This document shows positions 59,557 to 64,000 of a stretch of DNA of 64,000 bases, piece after piece. Under the pieces are notes generated by a model. That model was not told the DNA's origin. It saw nothing but the letters and a program-made list of their open reading frames with translations, and ran no database searches. The translations under genes were made by a program, and so were the position numbers. How positions within the stretch are numbered: the first letter of the stretch is position 1; every line of letters starts with the position of its first letter. The DNA is from Aureimonas sp. Leaf427. Its GTDB lineage: Bacteria; Pseudomonadota; Alphaproteobacteria; Rhizobiales; Rhizobiaceae. The stretch covers positions 227,524 through 291,523 of the forward strand of contig NZ_LMQW01000052.1 of the NCBI RefSeq assembly GCF_001425485.1. The letters run 5' to 3'.

Positions 59557-60717
59557 ATGACCCTTCGCCCCTTCGACTTTCGAACCGTTCCCTCGATCGA
59601 GATGGAGTGGGCGGGCGCGCGGCGGCTCGGCGCCGGTCTCGCCGGACGCTTCCCCGCGCGCCGGGCGCTGCTCGTGACCGATGCGGGCCTCGTCCGGGCG
59701 GGGCTGATCGAGCCGATCGCCGAGGGTCTTCGCCAGGCGGGATTCGAGGTCGCGATCTATGACGGCGTCGTCGCCGACCCGCCGGAGGCCGTGCTTCTGG
59801 CGGCGGTCGAGGGCGGCCGGGCGGCGGGGGCGGATCTGGTGATCGGCCTCGGCGGCGGCTCCTCGCTCGACATCGCCAAGCTTGCCGCCGTGCTCCTCGC
59901 CTGCGACCAGCCTCTCGCCGATCTCTACGGCATCGGCAAGGTGAGGGGGCAGCGCCTGCCGCTCGTCCTCGTGCCGACGACGGCCGGAACGGGCTCGGAG
60001 GTCACCAATATCGCGATTCTAACCACGGGCGAGACGACGAAGATGGGTGTCGTCGCCCCGCAGCTCTATGCCGACCACGTTCTTCTCGACGCGGAACTGA
60101 CGGTCGGCCTGCCCGCGATCCACACGGCCGCGACCGGCATCGACGCGATGGTCCACGCGATCGAGGCCTATACGAGCCGCCACCGGAAGAACCCGATCTC
60201 CGACGCCCTGGCGCGCGAAGCGCTCCGCCTGCTTTCGACTCATCTCGTCACCGCCTGCCGGACGGGCGCGGACCGCGCGGCGCGCGAGGGCATGCTGCTC
60301 GGCGCGATGCTGGCGGGCCAGGCCTTCTCCAATGCGCCGGTCGCTGCCGTCCATGCGCTGGCCTATCCGCTGGGCGGGCATTTCCACATCCCGCACGGCC
60401 TTTCCAACGCCCTGATGCTCGGCCCGGTCCTGCGCTTCAACGCCAAGGCGGCCGCCTCCCTCTATGCCGAACTCGGCGAGGTCGTCGGCGCTGCGCGAGG
60501 CGGCGGGGTCTCCGAGCGCTCCGATGCCTTCGTGGCGGCGATGCAGCAGCTGATGGACGACAGCGGCGCGCCGCGGCGCCTGCGCGATGTCGGGGTCGGC
60601 GCCGACCATCTGCCGCGCCTCGCGGCGGACGCGATGCTGCAGACGCGGCTTCTCGTCAACAATCCCGTCGAGGTGACGCAGGCCGACGCGCTGGCGCTCT
60701 ACCGCGAGGCGTTTTGA
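59557..60717 (+). CDS. Iron-containing alcohol dehydrogenase (group III)
   Basis: The 386-residue enzyme has the NAD motif DLVIGLGGGSSLDIAKL, PTTAGTGSEVTNIAI, and metal-binding residues in TGIDAMVHAIEAY, AVHALAYPLGGHFHIPHG. ATG 59557 is used because similarity starts there; the long open frame upstream is low-complexity. Substrate cannot be fixed. Two hairpins follow its stop. Confidence 0.9.
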   Translation: MTLRPFDFRTVPSIEMEWAGARRLGAGLAGRFPARRALLVTDAGLVRAGLIEPIAEGLRQAGFEVAIYDGVVADPPEAVLLAAVEGGRAAGADLVIGLGGGSSLDIAKLAAVLLACDQPLADLYGIGKVRGQRLPLVLVPTTAGTGSEVTNIAILTTGETTKMGVVAPQLYADHVLLDAELTVGLPAIHTAATGIDAMVHAIEAYTSRHRKNPISDALAREALRLLSTHLVTACRTGADRAAREGMLLGAMLAGQAFSNAPVAAVHALAYPLGGHFHIPHGLSNALMLGPVLRFNAKAAASLYAELGEVVGAARGGGVSERSDAFVAAMQQLMDDSGAPRRLRDVGVGADHLPRLAADAMLQTRLLVNNPVEVTQADALALYREAF

Positions 60718-60770
60718 GCCAATTCAAGATCAACGGCCGAAGATGCTGACGCATCCGGCCGCTGCACATG

Positions 60771-60809
60771 GCGAATGTCTCGATGGCATCCGAGGCTCGA
60801 GACATTCGC
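60771..60809. other. Hairpin 1 after alcohol dehydrogenase gene
   Basis: GCGAATGTCTCGA (60771-60783) and TCGAGACATTCGC (60797-60809) form a perfect 13-bp stem with a 13-nt loop. No T-tract follows. It lies between convergent genes. Confidence 0.6.
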
Positions 60810-60818
60810 AGAAGGAAG

Positions 60819-60847
60819 ATCGAGAGGCATTTCCAATGCCTCTCGAT
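60819..60847. other. Hairpin 2 after alcohol dehydrogenase gene
   Basis: ATCGAGAGGCATT (60819-60831) and AATGCCTCTCGAT (60835-60847) form a perfect 13-bp stem with a 3-nt loop, ten bases after hairpin 1. The pair probably forms a bidirectional transcript end despite the lack of a T-tract. Confidence 0.6.
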
Positions 60848-60877
60848 ATCAGTCCGCCCGCATATCAGTCCGCCCGC
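60846..60877. repeat. 16-bp tandem duplication over the 3' end of the TraB-family gene
   Basis: ATATCAGTCCGCCCGC is present twice in direct succession (60846-60861 and 60862-60877). The second copy carries the stop codon of the minus-strand gene, the first an unused in-frame-like copy of the same stop, so the duplication leaves the protein unchanged. Confidence 0.85.
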
Positions 60878-61944
60878 GTGACCCGGTAGCCGGCCTTGCG
60901 CAGAAGCTCGACGAGGCCGGCCTCGCCCGGCAGGTGCAGCGCGCCGACGGCGACGAAGGCGCCGCCCTCCTTCAGGATCGGCTGGAGGCGGGTCGCCATC
61001 GTGTGGTTGCGCGTCTCGATGATCCGGTCCTCGAACTCGGTATAGGCGGCGACGGACTCCTCGGGGACCTCCGACAGAGGCATCGCGGCCTCCGCGACGG
61101 CCGAGATCGTCGCGATGTCGCCGGAGAGGTAGAGCTCGATCATCGTCTCGAAGATGTCGGGCATCTGCGGCTTCAGCTCCAGCGTGGCGAGAAGCGTCTG
61201 CACCTGGAGGTCCATGGAAAGCGAGCCCATGGCCTCCAGCTGCTCGACCGCCGTCTCCAGGCCGAGAACCGGCTTGCCCGCCTTCTCCGCACGCGTCGCC
61301 AGCGACACGTCGAGCACCTCCGCGCCCGCCGCCTGCCGCTGCATCTCGCAGGCGGGAAGAAGCAGCCCGACCGAGAAGAACCAGGGCTGCAGCGTTTCCA
61401 CCGAGCCGAAGGGAATGCCGTAGGAGAGGAGCTTCGCCTCGACCTTGCCGCGCATCTCCGGCGTCAGATAGTCGCCGAGCCGCTTGCCGGCGGGAAGGTT
61501 CAGGAGATCGGGCCGCGCGAGAACGGCGAGCTGCGCCGAGGGACCTTTCAGCACGTCCGTCGTCTCGATCACGAGGCGCCCGGCGCCGTCGAGCGCGCTG
61601 TCGGCCTGGGGCTCCAGGGCGAGGACGCGCGGGTCCGTCATGTGCATCGTGCCGTAGAGATAGGAGGGGGCGAGCCCCTCGCGCTCGATGCGGAAGAGCT
61701 TGCCGCGGCCGTTCGGCGTCGCCTCGGCCTTTTCCAGAAGGGGGCGGAACCGCTCGGTCTCGCGAAGCCTCGGCAGGAGGCTCGTCCCGGGGCAGGTGGC
61801 GGCGGCGGGGGCCGGCTCCTCGGCCCGGGCCGGGGCGGAGAGCGCTACGACGGCGACCGCCAGGAGGAGCGCCATCGGCACGAGAAGCGCCAGACCGAGA
61901 AGAAGGCGCGAGGCGGCCTTCAGGAGGGAGGAGGGGCTCGTCAT
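60865..61944 (-). CDS. TraB/GumN-family exported protein
   Basis: The 359-residue protein has an N-terminal hydrophobic signal or anchor (about residues 12-38), the TraB motif SYLYGTMHMTDPR and the second family motif GAFVAVGALHLPGEAGLVE near the C terminus, consistent with a periplasmic Tiki/TraB hydrolase-like fold. ATG 61944 is preferred over a GTG nine bases upstream. Its activity is unknown. Confidence 0.85.
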   Translation of the reverse strand: MTSPSSLLKAASRLLLGLALLVPMALLLAVAVVALSAPARAEEPAPAAATCPGTSLLPRLRETERFRPLLEKAEATPNGRGKLFRIEREGLAPSYLYGTMHMTDPRVLALEPQADSALDGAGRLVIETTDVLKGPSAQLAVLARPDLLNLPAGKRLGDYLTPEMRGKVEAKLLSYGIPFGSVETLQPWFFSVGLLLPACEMQRQAAGAEVLDVSLATRAEKAGKPVLGLETAVEQLEAMGSLSMDLQVQTLLATLELKPQMPDIFETMIELYLSGDIATISAVAEAAMPLSEVPEESVAAYTEFEDRIIETRNHTMATRLQPILKEGGAFVAVGALHLPGEAGLVELLRKAGYRVTRAD

Positions 61945-62047
61945 GATCGACACCGTCCGCGCGAGAAGCTGGGCTGCCGTCTTCTAACGGCCCAATGCGA
62001 CCAAAGGCTGAACGTGTCTGGCGGACTTCGCTCGATCGCGAAGCGGC

Positions 62048-62995
62048 TCAGCGGCGGGCGCGGGGATGGGCGCTCTCGTAGACCGCCATCAGCCGCCCGC
62101 CGTCGACGGCGGTGTAGCCCTGCGTCGTCGAGAGGCTGGCATGGCCGAGAAGATCCTGGATCGTTCGAAGATCCCCGCCCTTGGCCAGAAGATGCGTCGC
62201 GAAGGAGTGGCGCAGCGCATGCGGCGTCGCCGTTTCGGGCAGGCCGAGATAGCCGCGCAGCTTCTGCATCTCGCGCTGGATGATCTGCGGGCGCAGCGGC
62301 CCGCCCTTCTCGCCGCGAAAGAGCGGCGCGTCGGGCGCGAGATCGAAGGGGCAGAGCCGGCGATACTCCGACGCCGCCGAGAGCACCACCGGCAGAAGCG
62401 GCACGAGACGCTCCTTGCCGCCCTTGCCGACAACGCGCATGGAGCGCGCGGTCTCGTCGAGCAGGGCGTCGCCCGGCAGATCCAGCGCTTCGGAAATGCG
62501 CAGGCCGCAGCCATAGAGAAGCGTCAGCACGGCGGCATTGCGCGCGGAGATCCAGGGTAGCGTGCCGAGCGCGCCGGCATCCTCGGTGACGGAGAGCGCG
62601 TCCGCCACGCTCAAGGGGCGCGGCAGGCTCTTGGGCTGTTTGGGCGCCCGCATCGCGCGCGGGCCTGCGGCGGAAGCAAGGCCCCGGCGCTCCAGATGGC
62701 GCACGAAGGACCGCACGCCCGAGAGGCCGCGGCCGAGCGTCTTGGCGCCCGCGCCGTCCCGGCGCCGGTCCGCGAGGAAAGCGCGCAGATCGGCGGGCTT
62801 CAGATCCGCCAGATCCGGCGTTCCCGCCGGGCGGCCGTGATAGCCGGTGAGAAAGCCGAAAAACTGCCGAAGATCCCGCTCGTAGGCTTCGAGCGTGTTG
62901 GCGCTGATCCGGCGCTCCTCCTCCAGCGTGCGCAGCCACTCCGCCTTGTGGGCGAGAAGCTCGGACGTGGCGCTGATCAGGAAGGCTTGGGACAT
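62048..62995 (-). CDS. xerC: Tyrosine recombinase XerC
   Basis: XerC resolves chromosome dimers at dif with XerD. The 315-residue protein has an N-terminal SAM-like domain (ISANTLEAYERDLRQFFGFL) and catalytic residues in GCGLRISEAL (Arg), GKGGKERLVP (Lys), HALRHSFATH (His, Arg), LGHASLSTTQGYTAV (His and Tyr nucleophile). The position after the lpd cluster is common in Rhizobiales, and no phage or integron genes are near, so it is the housekeeping enzyme. Confidence 0.93.
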   Translation of the reverse strand: MSQAFLISATSELLAHKAEWLRTLEEERRISANTLEAYERDLRQFFGFLTGYHGRPAGTPDLADLKPADLRAFLADRRRDGAGAKTLGRGLSGVRSFVRHLERRGLASAAGPRAMRAPKQPKSLPRPLSVADALSVTEDAGALGTLPWISARNAAVLTLLYGCGLRISEALDLPGDALLDETARSMRVVGKGGKERLVPLLPVVLSAASEYRRLCPFDLAPDAPLFRGEKGGPLRPQIIQREMQKLRGYLGLPETATPHALRHSFATHLLAKGGDLRTIQDLLGHASLSTTQGYTAVDGGRLMAVYESAHPRARR

Positions 62996-63216
62996 GATGC
63001 CTCTTCGGTCCGGAGCGATCGGGAAAGCGCAGGCAATGCCGGCAAGGCGACGATGATGGGGCAGGGCTTGCGCGGGGATGGTGCGGGGATCGCGCGGGCA
63101 TCAAGAGGCGCGGGGCGTGGAACGCGCCGGGGACGGGAGAGTTGAGAAGCCGACGGGTCGGTCGGCGCCGGGCGCGCCGGGACCGGGCCTCCTCATCCCT
63201 TATGAAAGGACCATCC

Positions 63217-63654
63217 ATGAAACGTCATGCGAACGCCGTCTGGCGCGGCGCCCTCGGAAACGGCAAGGGCACGATCACCACGCAGTCCGGCGCGCTCTCC
63301 GAGCACGGCTATTCCTTCAAGGCGCGCTTCGAGGACGAAAGCGGCAAGTCGGGCACCAACCCGGAAGAGCTGCTCGCCGCCGCCCATGCCGGCTGCTTCG
63401 CGATGCAGCTCTCCCATCTCCTCGCCGAAAACGGCACGCCCGCGACGGAGCTGAACGCCAGCGCCGTCGTGACCGTCGATCAGATCACCGGCGGGTTCGA
63501 AGTGACGTCGAGCGCGATCAAGCTGGAGGGACAGGTTCCCGGGATCGAGGAGGCGAAGTTCCTGGAGTTGGCGACGACCGCAAAGGAAGGTTGCCCGATT
63601 TCGAAGGCTTTGGGCGCGATCAAGGTTACGCTCGACGCCAAGCTTGTCGGATAG
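63217..63654 (+). CDS. osmC: OsmC-family peroxiredoxin
   Basis: The 145-residue protein reduces organic hydroperoxides in the OsmC subclass. Catalytic cysteines are Cys60 in AAAHAGCFAMQLS and Cys126 in KEGCPISKAL. AAAGGA lies six bases before ATG 63217. The gene is divergent from xerC, with a 221-bp spacer in which I see no clear operator. A terminator follows. Confidence 0.92.
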   Translation: MKRHANAVWRGALGNGKGTITTQSGALSEHGYSFKARFEDESGKSGTNPEELLAAAHAGCFAMQLSHLLAENGTPATELNASAVVTVDQITGGFEVTSSAIKLEGQVPGIEEAKFLELATTAKEGCPISKALGAIKVTLDAKLVG

Positions 63655-63697
63655 GGCTTCGAGCGGAGCAAAGCAGGTCGTCTATACAAGGTGCGGC

Positions 63698-63731
63698 GGG
63701 GAGGCCTCGAAGGGGTCTCCCCTGTTTGTTT
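63698..63731 (+). terminator. Intrinsic terminator after osmC
   Basis: GGGGAGGCC (63698-63706) and GGTCTCCCC (63714-63722) pair with one G-U and a 7-nt loop, followed by TGTTTGTTT. Confidence 0.75.
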
Positions 63732-63925
63732 GGAGCGCACGGGGTGCTTGTTTGGCGCGCATTCCGGCGTCGTTCCGCCTTTCGAGCAACGACCATTCCT
63801 GGTGCTGCCGAAGGTCTTTGATGCCATGCTTTTGTCACCCTGACGTTTCTACGACGCCATTTCCCCAACAAAATCAGCCACTTCCGTTTTTTCTCCGATT
63901 TCTGACGATTCTGCATTTTTGGCGG

Positions 63926-63955
63926 TTGACGGTTTGGCGTGGGTTGTCCTATAAA
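63926..63955 (+). promoter_or_regulatory. Near-consensus promoter with AT-rich upstream region, possibly of an rRNA operon
   Basis: TTGACG (63926-63931) and TATAAA (63950-63955) are 18 bases apart, the best promoter in the window. The preceding 60 bases are unusually AT-rich for this genome (ATTTCCCCAACAAAATCAGC, GTTTTTTCTCC, GCATTTTTGG), as in an UP element. The start is followed by a GC-rich discriminator-like sequence, CCGCTCATCGACGGGCGG. This combination is typical of alphaproteobacterial rRNA promoters; the gene it drives lies outside the window. Confidence 0.65.
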
Positions 63956-64000
63956 CCGCTCATCGACGGGCGGCGCCGGCGGCGAGCGGAAGAGTTCGCT

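Noticed and set aside
62048..62995. Tyrosine recombinase as a sign of a phage or integrative element
   Set aside because: Sequence motifs and length are those of housekeeping XerC, and no phage, attachment-site or integron genes are nearby.

Overview
The window is GC-rich, densely coded chromosomal DNA from an alphaproteobacterium, most likely of the order Hyphomicrobiales (Rhizobiales). The basis is gene order and content: rho next to mnmE-mnmG-rsmG-parA-parB; leuS-lptE-holA; rsmB beside htpX and an SdhAF4/DUF1674 gene; a very large NAD-glutamate dehydrogenase; an Omp19-like inhibitor lipoprotein followed by zapE and mdh-sucCD-sucAB-lpd; then xerC. The family cannot be fixed from sequence alone; an Aurantimonadaceae-like member is a guess.

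Layout. 1-9.4 kb: the N-terminal part of a PQQ glucose dehydrogenase (cut by the window edge), divergent from the rho / tRNA-modification / chromosome-partition cluster, which ends at a strong terminator. 9.4-17.3 kb: mostly minus-strand genes (purH, a small lipoprotein, a heparinase-family protein, rsmB, htpX), then a few small plus-strand genes. 17.3-24.8 kb: cyclopropane-fatty-acid synthase family gene, HigBA toxin-antitoxin pair, acsA, a PerM-type permease and a YggS-type PLP protein, interspersed with palindromic repeats and two very short ORFs with almost perfect Shine-Dalgarno sequences. 25-32 kb: leuS-lptE-holA, then DUF4424 and an Atg22-like transporter. 32.5-37.4 kb: the 1,632-residue NAD-glutamate dehydrogenase, followed by about 0.8 kb of tandem palindromic repeats. 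38.3-44.4 kb: lemA/TPM-domain operon, pdxY, DUF429, carbonic anhydrase and an Omp19-like lipoprotein. 44.7-59.1 kb: zapE and the TCA cluster mdh-sucC-sucD-sucA-sucB-lpd, interrupted by a VapBC module between sucC and sucD and by DUF4160-DUF2442, LysE, SDR and MAPEG genes between sucB and lpd. 59-64 kb: a small exported protein, Fe-alcohol dehydrogenase, TraB/GumN protein, xerC, osmC and, at the very end, a near-consensus promoter that may belong to an rRNA operon.

Functional picture. The cluster is housekeeping: tRNA U34 modification (MnmE/MnmG), 16S rRNA methylation (RsmG, RsmB), chromosome partition (ParA/ParB plus five parS-like palindromes spread over 33 kb), outer-membrane assembly (LptE), replication (HolA), dimer resolution (XerC) and the lower TCA cycle. 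Accessory content is light: two classical toxin-antitoxin pairs, one DUF4160/DUF2442 pair and several families of dispersed palindromes. No phage, insertion sequence, CRISPR array, tRNA or complete rRNA gene was seen. I did not find a convincing large undescribed system. The observations most worth follow-up are the two miniature genes, the parS constellation, the toxin-antitoxin modules inside the TCA operon, and the repeat-derived start region of the TPM-domain gene.
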